Shown here piece after piece: positions 1-8,751 of a stretch of 64,000 nucleotides of DNA (positions within the stretch are counted from its first letter, which is position 1; the number at the start of each line of letters is the position of its first letter). Where the stretch lies: the NCBI RefSeq assembly GCF_040939305.1, contig NZ_CP162511.1, positions 868,001-932,000 of the forward strand, read 5' to 3'. A model generated the notes under the pieces. It searched no databases, was not told the DNA's origin, and saw only the letters and a list, made by a program, of their open reading frames with translations. This DNA comes from Herbiconiux sp. A18JL235. Lineage in GTDB: Bacteria > Actinomycetota > Actinomycetes > Actinomycetales > Microbacteriaceae. A program made the position numbers and the translations under genes.

Positions 1-1
1 C

Positions 2-622
2 ATCATGTTCGAAGGACGCAATCTCCTGGAACTGCGACGCAAGGAGCTCGACGCGGTGCGCGGGAACCGCATCGCGATCGTCTTCCAGGACCCGACGGCG
101 GCGCTCCACCCCCTGCTCAGGATCGGCACCCAGATCACCGAGCACCTCATCGCGCACACCGGTGTCTCGAAGAAGCAGGCCGACGCCCGGGCCGTCGAGC
201 TGCTCGAACTGGTGCGCATCACCGACCCGAAGAGCGCCGTCAAGGCGTACCCGCACCAGTTCTCCGGCGGCATGCGTCAGCGCGCGGCCATCGCCATCGC
301 CCTCGCCTGCGAGCCCCGGGTGCTGATCGCGGACGAACCGACCACGGCACTCGACGTGACCGTGCAGGCGGGCATCCTGCGGCTGTTCGACCGGCTCGCC
401 CGCGAGACCGGGGTCTCGATGCTGTTCATCACCCACGACCTCGGCGTGATGAGCTCGATCGCCGACCGCACCTACGTGTTCAAGGACGGCTCGGTGGTGG
501 AGTCGGGTGTGACCTCGCTCATCCTCAACGATCCCCAGCACGAGTACACCAGGGCCCTCATCGACGCACGAGCGCAGTCGCTGGCGCCGAAGGCCGGCGA
601 GCAGGCGGGAGGCGCCAGGTGA
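2..622 (+). CDS. Peptide ABC transporter ATP-binding protein, DppD/OppD-like (5' end cut)
   Basis: ATP-hydrolysing subunit of a dipeptide/oligopeptide importer acting on the cytoplasmic face of the membrane. The reading frame is open to the window edge, so the N-terminus and the Walker A loop lie outside. What remains shows a Q-loop (IVFQDPTAALHP), the ABC signature QFSGGMRQR, Walker B with DEPTTALD and the switch His in FITHDLG. The C-terminal region with HEYTRAL is typical of DppD/OppD proteins. Its stop overlaps the GTG start of a second ATPase. The permeases and binding protein should lie just upstream. The family is clear; the substrate is inferred from neighbours. Confidence 0.9.
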   Translation: MMFEGRNLLELRRKELDAVRGNRIAIVFQDPTAALHPLLRIGTQITEHLIAHTGVSKKQADARAVELLELVRITDPKSAVKAYPHQFSGGMRQRAAIAIALACEPRVLIADEPTTALDVTVQAGILRLFDRLARETGVSMLFITHDLGVMSSIADRTYVFKDGSVVESGVTSLILNDPQHEYTRALIDARAQSLAPKAGEQAGGAR

Positions 623-1443
623 ACATCCTCGAACTGAACGACATCGTCGTCACGCATCGCCGGAGCGGAGCGCCGCCGGTGCGTGCCGTGCGCGGCGTCT
701 CACTCGCGGTGGAGCCTGGCCGCATCGTCGGTCTGGTGGGCGAGTCGGGCTGCGGCAAGTCGTCGCTGGCCAGGGTCGCCTGCGGCATCGAAGCGCCCAC
801 CTCGGGCACGGTGCAGTTCGAGGGCAGGAGCCTCGAACCGCTCAGGATGCGCCGGCGACCGCTCGCCGACCGTCGCCTGCAGATGGTGTTCCAGAACCCC
901 TATTCCTCGCTGAGTCCTCGCCGCACCGTCGGCAGCCAGCTGCTCGACGGTCTCGCGGAGCCCGCAGCCCGCGGCGGACGCGCCGCCGAGGTGTCGAGAC
1001 TGCTCGAGCTGGTGGGGTTGGACGCTTCGGCCGCCACGCGGTACCCGGCCCAGTTCTCGGGCGGCCAGCGTCAGCGCCTCGCCATCGCCCGAGCCCTTGC
1101 CGCCCGGCCCAGCCTGGTCGTCGCCGACGAGCCGGTGACCGCGCTCGACGCGTTCTCCTCGGCCCAGATCGTGCGCCTGCTCCAATCGCTCGTGGCCGAG
1201 CTCGGCATGGGGATGCTCTTCATCTCGCACGACCTCTCGCTCGTGCGGGCCATCGCCGACGAGACCGCGGTGATGTACGCGGGCGAGATCGTCGAGCGCG
1301 GGCCGAGCGAGCAGCTCTGGCAGAACCCTCAGCATCCCTACACCCGCACCCTCATCGCGGCGATCCCCGAGATCGGTCCCGCCAAGAAGCTCCCCGGCCT
1401 CGACGAGGACTTCCCCCTACCCACGAACGGAGTCCCCGCATGA
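619..1443 (+). CDS. Peptide ABC transporter ATP-binding protein, DppF/OppF-like
   Basis: Second ATPase of the same importer, 274 residues, complete. It has Walker A (GESGCGKSS), Q-loop (MVFQNPYSSLSPR), signature QFSGGQRQR, Walker B with DEPVTALD, H-loop FISHDLS, and the C-terminal HPYTRTL motif of the oligopeptide-type family. The GTG start overlaps the preceding stop in GTGA, and the stop overlaps the next ATG, so the genes are translationally coupled. Paired with the preceding ATPase it would form the DppDF-type heterodimer. The neighbouring peptidase-like and amino-acid-dehydrogenase genes suggest uptake of small peptides or amino-acid derivatives that are then oxidised. Confidence 0.92.
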   Translation: MNILELNDIVVTHRRSGAPPVRAVRGVSLAVEPGRIVGLVGESGCGKSSLARVACGIEAPTSGTVQFEGRSLEPLRMRRRPLADRRLQMVFQNPYSSLSPRRTVGSQLLDGLAEPAARGGRAAEVSRLLELVGLDASAATRYPAQFSGGQRQRLAIARALAARPSLVVADEPVTALDAFSSAQIVRLLQSLVAELGMGMLFISHDLSLVRAIADETAVMYAGEIVERGPSEQLWQNPQHPYTRTLIAAIPEIGPAKKLPGLDEDFPLPTNGVPA

Positions 1444-2684
1444 TGATCGACATCGCGCCAGGCACCGCCACGCTGATCACCGGCGCCCGCGTGTTCACCG
1501 CCGCCGACGCCGAGGGGCTCGTCGACGCTGCCGTGCTGATCGGCGTCGACGGGCGGATCGTGAGCGTCGGCCCCGAGCAACGGGTTCGCGAGGAGGCCGG
1601 CGACGGCGAGCTCCGCGAGATCGAGCTTGACGGCCGCGTGCTGAGCCCCGGCCTGATCAACATGCACGTGCACCTCGGGCTCGCCCTGCCCGGGTCGGCC
1701 GGCGCCGAGATCGCGGGCAAGTCCGACCCCGACCTCCTCCTGGTGATGGCCGACGGCGCCAAGCGCACCCTGCACGCCGGCATCACGACCACGCGGCTGG
1801 TGGGTGAGAGCCGTTACCTCGACTTCGCCCTGCGACGGGGCATCGACGCCGGCATCGTGCCGGGCCCGCGCATCTTCACCGCCGGTCACGCACTGTGCTG
1901 CACGGGCGGTCACGGCTGGGAGTCGGATGCGCTGGAGGGCGACGGTGCCGATGAGCTGCGGCGGCTCGCCCGCCTGCAGATCCGGCACGGCGCCGATCTG
2001 ATCAAGGTCTGCATCTCCGGTGGCATCGCCGGCGAGCACGAGCAGATCGACACCCCGCAGCTGACCGACGACGAGATGGCCTCGATCATCCAGGTGGCGC
2101 ACGACTGGGGACGCAAGGTCACCGCGCACGTCGGTCCCTCCGACGCGCTCCGGCGTGCGATCGAGCTCGGCCTGGACTGCGTGGAGCACGGCTACCAGCT
2201 CACCACCGAGGTGACGGCCCTGATGGCCGACCGCGGGGTCTGGTACGTGCCCACCATCACGGTCAGCCGGTGCGAGGAGTTCTTCGACGCGCAGGGCGTG
2301 CCCGAGTGGATGAAGTCCCGAGCCCTCGGTGCGGGACCGCGTCACTGGGAGAGCCTGCAGAACGCGATCGCCAGCGGCGTGCAGATCGCGATGGGCACCG
2401 ACATGCCGCCCGCCGCCGCGTTCGACGGCACCACCGCCACCGTGCGCGAGATGGAGTTCATGGTGGAGGCGGGCATGACGCCGCTCGCGGTGATGCGCTC
2501 GGCCACGGCTCGCGCCGCCGACCTGCTCGGGACGGACACCCTCGGACGCATCGAGCCCGGCGCGCACGCCGACCTCATCGCCACCCCGGAGGACCCGACG
2601 ACGGACATCTCGGCGCTGCGCGGCCTCGACTGGGTGATGAAGGGCGGCGTCGTGGTGCGCGACGATCGCAAGGCGACGGCATGA
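1440..2684 (+). CDS. Metal-dependent amidohydrolase (imidazolonepropionase/prolidase-like)
   Basis: 414-residue member of the amidohydrolase superfamily, TIM-barrel hydrolases with one or two metals. The first metal-binding strand is visible as NMHVHLG near residue 75. VTAHV and EHGY give the strand-5 and strand-6 histidines, and GTDMPP carries the strand-8 Asp. The C-terminal GRIEPGAHADLI is the usual end of the composite beta domain. Relatives include imidazolonepropionase-like proteins and Xaa-Pro or Xaa-Arg dipeptidases. Because it sits between a peptide importer and an amino-acid dehydrogenase, dipeptide hydrolysis is a reasonable inference, but the substrate is not established by sequence. 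Confidence 0.85.
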   Translation: MMIDIAPGTATLITGARVFTAADAEGLVDAAVLIGVDGRIVSVGPEQRVREEAGDGELREIELDGRVLSPGLINMHVHLGLALPGSAGAEIAGKSDPDLLLVMADGAKRTLHAGITTTRLVGESRYLDFALRRGIDAGIVPGPRIFTAGHALCCTGGHGWESDALEGDGADELRRLARLQIRHGADLIKVCISGGIAGEHEQIDTPQLTDDEMASIIQVAHDWGRKVTAHVGPSDALRRAIELGLDCVEHGYQLTTEVTALMADRGVWYVPTITVSRCEEFFDAQGVPEWMKSRALGAGPRHWESLQNAIASGVQIAMGTDMPPAAAFDGTTATVREMEFMVEAGMTPLAVMRSATARAADLLGTDTLGRIEPGAHADLIATPEDPTTDISALRGLDWVMKGGVVVRDDRKATA

Positions 2685-4411
2685 GCACCTCGTCCACCCG
2701 GCGGATCGCCGACGACTACACCGCCGCCCTGGCCGCCCATGAGCCGGCCGCGGCGCAGGCGCTCGGGCAGCACGCCGCAGGCCGGCTCCCCGACTACAGC
2801 CCGGAGTGGGCTGTCGAGCGGCGCCGGCTCGCCGAGCGCGTCGCCGTCGACCTGGCCGGCGCACCCGGGGCAACCGGCGCGTCCGGCGCACCCGCGCCAT
2901 CCGGTGCGTCCGAAGACCCCGACCTCGCCCTCCGCGCTGCCCTCGGCGAACGGATGCGCAGTGAGGCCGAGCTCTTCGACACCGGTTTCAGCGCACGGTT
3001 GCTGGCGCCCCTCGCCTCGCCGGTGCACGAGATCAGGGAGAGCTTCGACGACGTCACCGTGACCGACGACGAGGCGGGCGACGACGTGATCGAACGACTC
3101 GTCGCCGTGCCGGCGGCGCTCGCCGACCTGCGACGACGGCTCGACTGGGCGCGCGCCGCCGGTGAGGAGGGCCGGTTCAGCGGCACCGGCGTCGCAGCGG
3201 CCCGCCAAGTGCGGGCGGTGGCCGGTCAAGTGCGCTCCTGGATCGACCCCACGGGCACCGACTACTTCTCCCGGATCGCCCGCGGCGGGCTCGCCTCCTC
3301 GAGGGAGACCCGGTTGGAGCGGGCGGGCACCGACGCCGGCCTGGCGTTCGCCGAGTTCGCGTCGTACCTCGACGGCGAGCTGCTCGCGGGCGCCCCCGAG
3401 GAGGATGCCGTGGGCGAGCAGGTCTACGCCCAGACCGCCCGGAGCTTCCTCGGCACCCCGATCGACCTCGACGACATCTACGACTTCGGCTGGGCCGAGC
3501 TCGACCGTCTGGTGGCGCAGTCGCGACGTCTCGCCGCGCAGGTGCTCGGGGTCGCCGGTGAGGCAGACGTCGAGACCGCGTCCCGTGCGCTGTTCGCCGA
3601 CGAGCGCTACCGCGTCGCGGGACGCGACAACATCGTCGGCTGGCTGCGCGACCGGTTCGAGTGGACGCTCGAGCGGGTGCAGGGAGCGTTCGACCTGCCC
3701 GGCGACGTGCGCGAGGTCGACATCGTGGTGCCCACCGCCGCCACGGGAGTCGTCTACTACACACCGGGCGCGCCCGACGGCAGCACCACCGGGAAGATCG
3801 TCTGGACGGTGCCGGAGGGGGAGGACTCCATCAGCACCTGGCACGAGGTGACGAGCTTCCACCACGAAGGGGTGCCCGGCCACCACCTCGAGCACACCAC
3901 CAACCGCGCCAACTCCGGGCTGCACCCATGGCAGCGCTACCTCTGCGAGATCCACGGCTACGCCGAGGGCTGGGCGCACTACTCCGAACAGCTCTCCGCC
4001 GAGCTGGGCCTCCTGCGCGACCCGGCCGAGGAGCTGGGAGCCGTGCTGGGGCAGGTCTGGCGCGCGGTCAGGATCGTGGCCGACATCGGCCTGCACACCG
4101 GCCGGCCGGTGCGTCCCAACGCGCTGGGAGCAGAAGGGCCCTGGACCCCGGAGCTCGCCCGCCGCTTCCTGGTGGAGCTCGCTCTCGTCGACCCGCGTAC
4201 CGCGGGCTTCGAGGTGGACCGCTACCTCGGCTGGCCGGGGCAGGCACTCGCCTTCAAGGTCGGCGCCAAGCTGTGGCTCGACGCCCGGGCCGACGCCGAG
4301 GCCCGCGGGATCCCGGCCTCTCACTTCCACCGCAGCGCGCTCGGCCTCGGGCCGATGGGTCTCGGCCCGCTCCGCGAGCTGCTCTCGACCTCAGCCCCGG
4401 AGCCACGATGA
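2681..4411 (+). CDS. DUF885 family protein, probable zinc peptidase
   Basis: 576-residue cytoplasmic protein of the DUF885 family. I place the start at the ATG that overlaps the amidohydrolase stop (ATGA), although the frame is open further upstream. The family's metal-site signature is clear: HEGVPGHHLEH near residue 405, followed by the downstream EGWAHYSEQ motif, the arrangement of a gluzincin-type peptidase. No signal peptide is seen, and an Ala/Pro/Gly-rich stretch occurs near residues 55-80. Its place after a peptide importer and an amidohydrolase suggests intracellular peptide breakdown. The catalytic reaction of DUF885 proteins is poorly characterised. Confidence 0.85.
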   Translation: MSTSSTRRIADDYTAALAAHEPAAAQALGQHAAGRLPDYSPEWAVERRRLAERVAVDLAGAPGATGASGAPAPSGASEDPDLALRAALGERMRSEAELFDTGFSARLLAPLASPVHEIRESFDDVTVTDDEAGDDVIERLVAVPAALADLRRRLDWARAAGEEGRFSGTGVAAARQVRAVAGQVRSWIDPTGTDYFSRIARGGLASSRETRLERAGTDAGLAFAEFASYLDGELLAGAPEEDAVGEQVYAQTARSFLGTPIDLDDIYDFGWAELDRLVAQSRRLAAQVLGVAGEADVETASRALFADERYRVAGRDNIVGWLRDRFEWTLERVQGAFDLPGDVREVDIVVPTAATGVVYYTPGAPDGSTTGKIVWTVPEGEDSISTWHEVTSFHHEGVPGHHLEHTTNRANSGLHPWQRYLCEIHGYAEGWAHYSEQLSAELGLLRDPAEELGAVLGQVWRAVRIVADIGLHTGRPVRPNALGAEGPWTPELARRFLVELALVDPRTAGFEVDRYLGWPGQALAFKVGAKLWLDARADAEARGIPASHFHRSALGLGPMGLGPLRELLSTSAPEPR

Positions 4412-4815
4412 CCCACGACAGCACCCTGCGCGACTTCGTGCTCGACCTCTACAGCGACCTCGGCGACCGCGCCGCGTTCGACCGGCGGCTGCATCCCGAC
4501 GTCACCGTCTGGGAGACCCCCCGGGCCGATCTGATGCGCGGCATCGCCGAACTCGACGAGCTGCGCGGGCCCGCCAGGGCGCCGGGCGAGCGCCGTGACC
4601 CCCTGCCCGACGTGCGCCCGGTGCAGATCGTGACCGACCGCTACGACGACACCGGGCTCATCCGCTACGTGCTCGAGGTGAGGGACCCGTCCGGCGGCGA
4701 GCTGCTCGAGCTCGTGCGGGTGACGGATGTGCTGCGTCGCGACGGTACGGGGTGGCGGATCGTGCACCATCACGCCCAAGATCTCGCACTGCCCGCGCCC
4801 CGGCCGAGCGCCTGA
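4408..4815 (+). CDS. NTF2-like/SnoaL-like small protein
   Basis: 135-residue protein starting at an ATG that overlaps the previous stop. It shows the pattern of the NTF2-like superfamily: an N-terminal helical stretch (RDFVLDLYSDLGDRAAFD), a short segment with HPDVTVWE, then alternating strands ending in GWRIVHHHAQ. Such proteins are usually small enzymes or ligand-binding accessory domains; catalytic residues cannot be assigned here. It is fully embedded in the operon (overlap upstream, 16 bases to the next ATG), so a role in the same catabolic route is likely but unspecified. Confidence 0.75.
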   Translation: MTHDSTLRDFVLDLYSDLGDRAAFDRRLHPDVTVWETPRADLMRGIAELDELRGPARAPGERRDPLPDVRPVQIVTDRYDDTGLIRYVLEVRDPSGGELLELVRVTDVLRRDGTGWRIVHHHAQDLALPAPRPSA

Positions 4816-4831
4816 CCGAAAGGAACGACAG

Positions 4832-5761
4832 ATGGACAGGAACAGCGTCGACTGGCACGGGTACATCCCGGCCATCACCACCCCGTTCGACCGGGAAGGG
4901 GCCTTCGACACCGCGGCATTCGAGGGGCAGATGGGCTGGCTCTCCGAGGAGGGGATGCACGGGGTGATCCTCGCCGGCACCTCGGGCGAATGGTTCAGCC
5001 TCTCGGCGGCCGAGCGCGCCGAGCTCTTCCGCCGCGGCGCCGAGTTCGGCGCGGGCATGCGGGTGCTGGGCGGCTGCAACGCCTTCACCGCCGCCGAGGC
5101 GATCCAGCACGCCCGCGAGGCGGAGAACGCCGGGCTCGACGGCATCCTGCTCACGCCGCCGCCGTATCTCGTGCCCTCGCGCGCCGAGGTGGTTCAGTTC
5201 TACCGCGACGTCGCTGACGGCACCGGCCTGCCGATCTGCGTCTACAACTGGCCGCGCGGCTGCGTGGTCGATCTCGACGCCGAGACGCTGGGCGAGCTCG
5301 CCGAGATCGACAACGTGGTGGCGATCAAGAACTCCACGGGCGATTTCCGCGGCTTCCTCGCCGGGCTCTACGCGCTCGGCGACCGGGTGCGCTACTTCGG
5401 CGTGCCCACCAGTGAGCTCGGTGCCGACCTGGTGCAGCTCGGTCGCGGCGACGGCCTGATGGGCTCCGGCGCGCCGCTCGGCCGCGACCACCCCGACTTC
5501 TGGAACGCTCTCGAGGCCGGCGACCGCGACCGGGCGATCGAGCTCGGCGCGCGCGACCGTGTGGTGATGCTCGACTGGTTCGGCGCCGACTACGGTGCCC
5601 GCTTCGGCAACCAGCAGGCGATCATGAAGACGGCGCTCCGGCTCCGCGGCGTGCCGGCGGGCTTCGTGCGCCGCCCCTTGCTCGAGCTCGACGACGAGCA
5701 GGTGGCGATCGTGCGCGGAACGCTCGAGGGGCTCGGCATCCCGACCGTCCCACTCTCGTGA
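4832..5761 (+). CDS. DapA-family aldolase/deaminase (dihydrodipicolinate synthase superfamily)
   Basis: 309-residue class I aldolase-superfamily enzyme using a lysine Schiff base. The start is the ATG preceded by GAAAGG. I see the GTSGE pyruvate-carboxylate loop at residues 49-53, Tyr138 in VYNWP, and the Schiff-base Lys166 in VAIKNSTG, so the active site looks intact. Family members include DapA, N-acetylneuraminate lyase, KdgD and pyrroline-4-hydroxy-2-carboxylate deaminase of hydroxyproline breakdown. The three downstream dehydrogenase subunits favour the last of these as inference. The stop overlaps the next GTG. Confidence 0.88.
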   Translation: MDRNSVDWHGYIPAITTPFDREGAFDTAAFEGQMGWLSEEGMHGVILAGTSGEWFSLSAAERAELFRRGAEFGAGMRVLGGCNAFTAAEAIQHAREAENAGLDGILLTPPPYLVPSRAEVVQFYRDVADGTGLPICVYNWPRGCVVDLDAETLGELAEIDNVVAIKNSTGDFRGFLAGLYALGDRVRYFGVPTSELGADLVQLGRGDGLMGSGAPLGRDHPDFWNALEAGDRDRAIELGARDRVVMLDWFGADYGARFGNQQAIMKTALRLRGVPAGFVRRPLLELDDEQVAIVRGTLEGLGIPTVPLS

Positions 5762-6960
5762 CCGCGAGGTACGACAGCGTCGTCGTGGGCGGAGGCCTCC
5801 TGGGCGCCGCGTTGGCGTGGATGCTGGCGAGCCAGGGTGCCAGCGTGCTGCTTCTGGAGCGCGATCAGCTCAATCAGCACGCCTCGGGACAGAACGCCGG
5901 CAGCCTGCACTTCCAGCTGGAGTACCGGATGGTGGAGAACGGTTGGGAGTCGGCGCGCACGGCGGCCGAGGCGATGCCGCTGCATCTGGCCGCGGCCGAG
6001 GAGTGGCGGTCGCTCGGCGATGAGCTCGGCGAGTCGCTCGGCGTGCGTCAGCCCGGCGGCTTCATGCTGGCCGAGACGGCCGAGCAGGTCGAGGTACTGC
6101 AGCGCAAGACCGAGCTGGAACGGCAATGGGGTCTGGAGGTGGTGCTGCTCGACGGCGACGAGGCACGGGCGCGCGCTCCCTACCTCTCCGACCGGGTGCT
6201 CGCGGCGGCGTTCTGCCCCATCGAGGGCAAGGCGGACACCCGCATCGCGGGCCCCGCACTGGTGAGGGGAGCAGTGCGGCGTGGTGCCGAGGTTCTCACC
6301 CGGCACGAGGTGGTCGGCCTGAGCCGCGCGGGCGAGGGCTGGCACGTGCAGGCGGTCGACCGGTCGGCGCCGGGCGCACCCGCCGAGGTGCGGTTCGAGG
6401 CGCGCACGGTGATGCTGGCCGCGGGCGTCTGGACCACGCGCCTCGGCCGCCTGCTCGATGTCGAGCTGCCCACGATCCCGTTGGGTCTGATGATGAGCGT
6501 GACTGCGGCGACGGAGCCCTTCATCCCGCACCTCGTGCAGCATGCCGGAGCGAAGCTCTCGCTCAAGCAGGCCGGGAACGGCACGGTGCTGATCGGCGGC
6601 GGCTGGCCGGCAACGCTGACCACGACGGCCGACGGTTCCCCCGACGTGGATGCGCGGCCCGCGCTCGTGCGCTCGTCGCTGATCGGCAACGCGCGCGCCG
6701 CTATCGGGGTCGTTCCCCGCACCGCGGCCCTCCCGGTGCTGCGCTCGTGGGTGGGCGCCACCACCGTCACCCCGGACCAGCTTCCTCTGGTCGGCGAAGT
6801 GCCCGGCCGACCCGGCGTCTTCGTCGCCACGGGTGGATCGGCCTTCACCCTCGGACCGAGCTTCGCCCGCTCTTTGATCGCTCTCGCCGACGGCCGTGCC
6901 CCGGCGATCGACCTCACACCCTACGACCCGCAGCGCTTCGGAGGTCTGCTCCATGTCTGA
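5758..6960 (+). CDS. FAD-dependent oxidoreductase, D-amino-acid oxidase-like (beta subunit type)
   Basis: 400-residue DAO-family flavoprotein with the dinucleotide-binding loop VVGGGLLGAALAW at residues 10-22 and a C-terminal FVATGGSAFTLGP segment closing the FAD site. It starts at a GTG overlapping the upstream stop. Together with the two following genes (a small [2Fe-2S] protein and an NAD-type flavoprotein with a BFD domain) it matches the subunit set of heteromeric dehydrogenases for D-hydroxyproline/L-proline and the HcnABC-type enzymes. It would catalyse oxidation of an amino or imino acid at the alpha carbon and pass electrons to the partner subunits. The actual substrate is inferred. 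Confidence 0.87.
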   Translation: MTARYDSVVVGGGLLGAALAWMLASQGASVLLLERDQLNQHASGQNAGSLHFQLEYRMVENGWESARTAAEAMPLHLAAAEEWRSLGDELGESLGVRQPGGFMLAETAEQVEVLQRKTELERQWGLEVVLLDGDEARARAPYLSDRVLAAAFCPIEGKADTRIAGPALVRGAVRRGAEVLTRHEVVGLSRAGEGWHVQAVDRSAPGAPAEVRFEARTVMLAAGVWTTRLGRLLDVELPTIPLGLMMSVTAATEPFIPHLVQHAGAKLSLKQAGNGTVLIGGGWPATLTTTADGSPDVDARPALVRSSLIGNARAAIGVVPRTAALPVLRSWVGATTVTPDQLPLVGEVPGRPGVFVATGGSAFTLGPSFARSLIALADGRAPAIDLTPYDPQRFGGLLHV

Positions 6961-7264
6961 CGATTCGACCCAGACCCCTCAGGCGGGGGCTGACACCGGC
7001 CGGCTCCCCGGGGACCGGGGAGAACCCCTCACCATCCTCATCGACGACGTTCCGGTCGGATGCTTCGCAGGCGAGACCGTCGCCGTGGCGCTCTTGGCCG
7101 ACGGAGTGCGTGAGTTCTCACGGCGCGGCGGGGAGCCCAGGATGCCGCTGTGCAACATGGGCACGTGCTTCGAGTGCGGCGTCGTCATCGACGGGGTGCC
7201 CCTCGTGCGCTCCTGCCTCACCGTGGTGGCCGACGGCATGACCGTCAGGACGAGCCGCTCATGA
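6953..7264 (+). CDS. Small [2Fe-2S] ferredoxin-like dehydrogenase subunit (HcnA/LhpE-like)
   Basis: 103-residue ferredoxin-fold protein. The start chosen is the ATG inside the end of the preceding gene (8-base overlap); a longer upstream extension is not needed. Four cysteines in plant-ferredoxin spacing bind the cluster: Cys67, Cys72, Cys75 and Cys88 (C-x4-C-x2-C-x12-C). In heteromeric amino-acid dehydrogenases this gamma subunit carries electrons between the two flavoproteins. It overlaps the next gene by four bases (ATGA), consistent with a stoichiometric complex. Confidence 0.88.
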   Translation: MSDDSTQTPQAGADTGRLPGDRGEPLTILIDDVPVGCFAGETVAVALLADGVREFSRRGGEPRMPLCNMGTCFECGVVIDGVPLVRSCLTVVADGMTVRTSRS

Positions 7265-8751
7265 CGATCAGGCACGACCTCGTGATCGTGGGCGCTGGCC
7301 CCGCCGGGCTGGCGGCGGCGCTCGCCGCCGCGGAAGCGGGCGCCGACGTGCTCGTCGTCGACGAGCAGCGAGCCCCGGGCGGACAGATCTTCCGCCGCAC
7401 ACCGCCCGAGTTCGGATCCCCCTCCCGCCTGCCTGCGGGATACCCGTGGGCCGAAGAGCTGCTGACGCGCGCCAGGGCCGATCCGCGCATCCGGTGGAGC
7501 CTCGGCACGACTGTTTTCGGCTTGCTGCGCCCCCTCGCGACCGAGCCCGGCGATGACGGCGCCGGAGACTTCGAGGTGTACCTGAACGGCGGGCCCTCCT
7601 CGGGCACCGTGCTGGCGCGGCGGGTGCTGATCGCGACCGGCGCCTACGACATGCCCGTGGCCGTGCCCGGCTGGACCCTGCCGGGCGTCATGATGGCCGG
7701 CGCCGTGCAGGGGCTCCTCAAGTCGCAGCGGTTGCGCGTCGCCGATCGGGTGGTGCTGGCCGGGTCCCACCCGCTGCTGGTGATCGTGGCCGCTCAGCTG
7801 GTGGCGTCGGGTGCGACGGTGACCGAGCTCGCCCTCGCGCGCTCGCTGCCTACCCTGGGGGAGCTCGTGCGGGCGCTTCCCGCGGTGCCCGGCCACGTCG
7901 GACTGCTGCTCGAACTCGCCCTCTGTCTGCTGCGACTGAAGCGCGCCGGCGTGCGCATCTCGCTCGGTACCGTGCCGCTCGCCATCGAGGGCGACGACAG
8001 GGTGCGGGCGGTGCGGTTGGTCGAGGCCGACGCGCGCTGGCGCCCGCGAGGGCCAGAACGCACGGTGGAGACGGATCAGGTGGTGTTCGGCTACGGCTTC
8101 CAGCCCTCCGCCGAGCTCGCCCGTCAGGCGGGGTGCCTCATGCGTTGGGACTCAGCCGGGGGCGGCTGGGTCGTACGCGCCGACGAACGGCTGGCCACGA
8201 GTGTGGCGGGCATCTTCGCCGCCGGTGAGCCCACCGGGGTCTCGGGCGCCGAGAAGGCGCGCGCCCAGGGGGCGTTGGCCGGGCTCGAGATCGCGCTCGA
8301 CCTCGGCCTGGCCGTCGACCCGCGGGCCCTGCCGAGGGCCCGCCGCGCGGTGAAGCGGGCCGAGCGCTTCGCGGCCGTGGTGCGGCGGATGTTCGCGCCT
8401 CGTCGCGCCGACCTCGCCGACCTCGCCACCGACTCCACCGAGGTCTGCCGGTGCGAGGCGGTGACGAGGGGAGAGGTCGACCAGTTCCTCCACGCGAACC
8501 CCCACGTCTCCTCGGTGAACCCGGTCAAACTCGCCTGCCGCACCGGGATGGGTCCGTGCCAGGGGCGCTACTGCGAGACGACGATCGGCCAGCTGGTGGC
8601 GAAGGCACGCCGGATGCCCGTCGAGGAGACCGGCGCGTTCACCGCGCATCTGCCTGTCAAACCGGTGCCGCTCAGCGCCTACGCTGCCCTCGACGACGAC
8701 CCCACGCTGCCGCTGCGGGCGGAGGAACCCGGGGGTAGCTTGGGCGCATGA
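7261..8751 (+). CDS. FAD/NAD(P)-binding oxidoreductase with C-terminal BFD-type [2Fe-2S] domain (alpha subunit)
   Basis: 496-residue pyridine-nucleotide-disulfide-oxidoreductase-fold protein. The N-terminal FAD loop is VIVGAGPAGLAAAL (residues 8-21), and a second region ending GIFAAGEPTGVSG closes the flavin site. A C-terminal BFD-like domain holds cysteines at about 396, 398, 426, 433 and 438, likely ligands of a second [2Fe-2S] cluster. This domain order matches the HcnB/LhpF type subunit. The upstream frame continues without a stop, but the ATG at 7261 overlapping the [2Fe-2S] gene is the natural start. It should form one membrane-associated or soluble dehydrogenase complex with the two preceding products. 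Confidence 0.88.
   Translation: MTIRHDLVIVGAGPAGLAAALAAAEAGADVLVVDEQRAPGGQIFRRTPPEFGSPSRLPAGYPWAEELLTRARADPRIRWSLGTTVFGLLRPLATEPGDDGAGDFEVYLNGGPSSGTVLARRVLIATGAYDMPVAVPGWTLPGVMMAGAVQGLLKSQRLRVADRVVLAGSHPLLVIVAAQLVASGATVTELALARSLPTLGELVRALPAVPGHVGLLLELALCLLRLKRAGVRISLGTVPLAIEGDDRVRAVRLVEADARWRPRGPERTVETDQVVFGYGFQPSAELARQAGCLMRWDSAGGGWVVRADERLATSVAGIFAAGEPTGVSGAEKARAQGALAGLEIALDLGLAVDPRALPRARRAVKRAERFAAVVRRMFAPRRADLADLATDSTEVCRCEAVTRGEVDQFLHANPHVSSVNPVKLACRTGMGPCQGRYCETTIGQLVAKARRMPVEETGAFTAHLPVKPVPLSAYAALDDDPTLPLRAEEPGGSLGA
8736..8741 (+). promoter_or_regulatory. Leaderless -10 element for the VOC gene
   Basis: TAGCTT lies exactly six bases before the ATG at 8748, which puts the expected transcription start at the start codon. 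It lies inside the upstream coding sequence, so the VOC gene may have its own leaderless transcript as well as read-through from the operon. Confidence 0.5.

Noticed and set aside
1338..2900. Long minus-strand ORF opposite the amidohydrolase and importer genes
   Set aside because: Arg/Gly/His-rich composition typical of the antisense frame of high-GC genes; the plus strand has clear domain motifs and coupled starts.
2342..4330. 662-codon minus-strand ORF opposite DUF885
   Set aside because: No recognisable motif and composition of a shadow frame; the opposite strand carries HEGVPGHHLEH.
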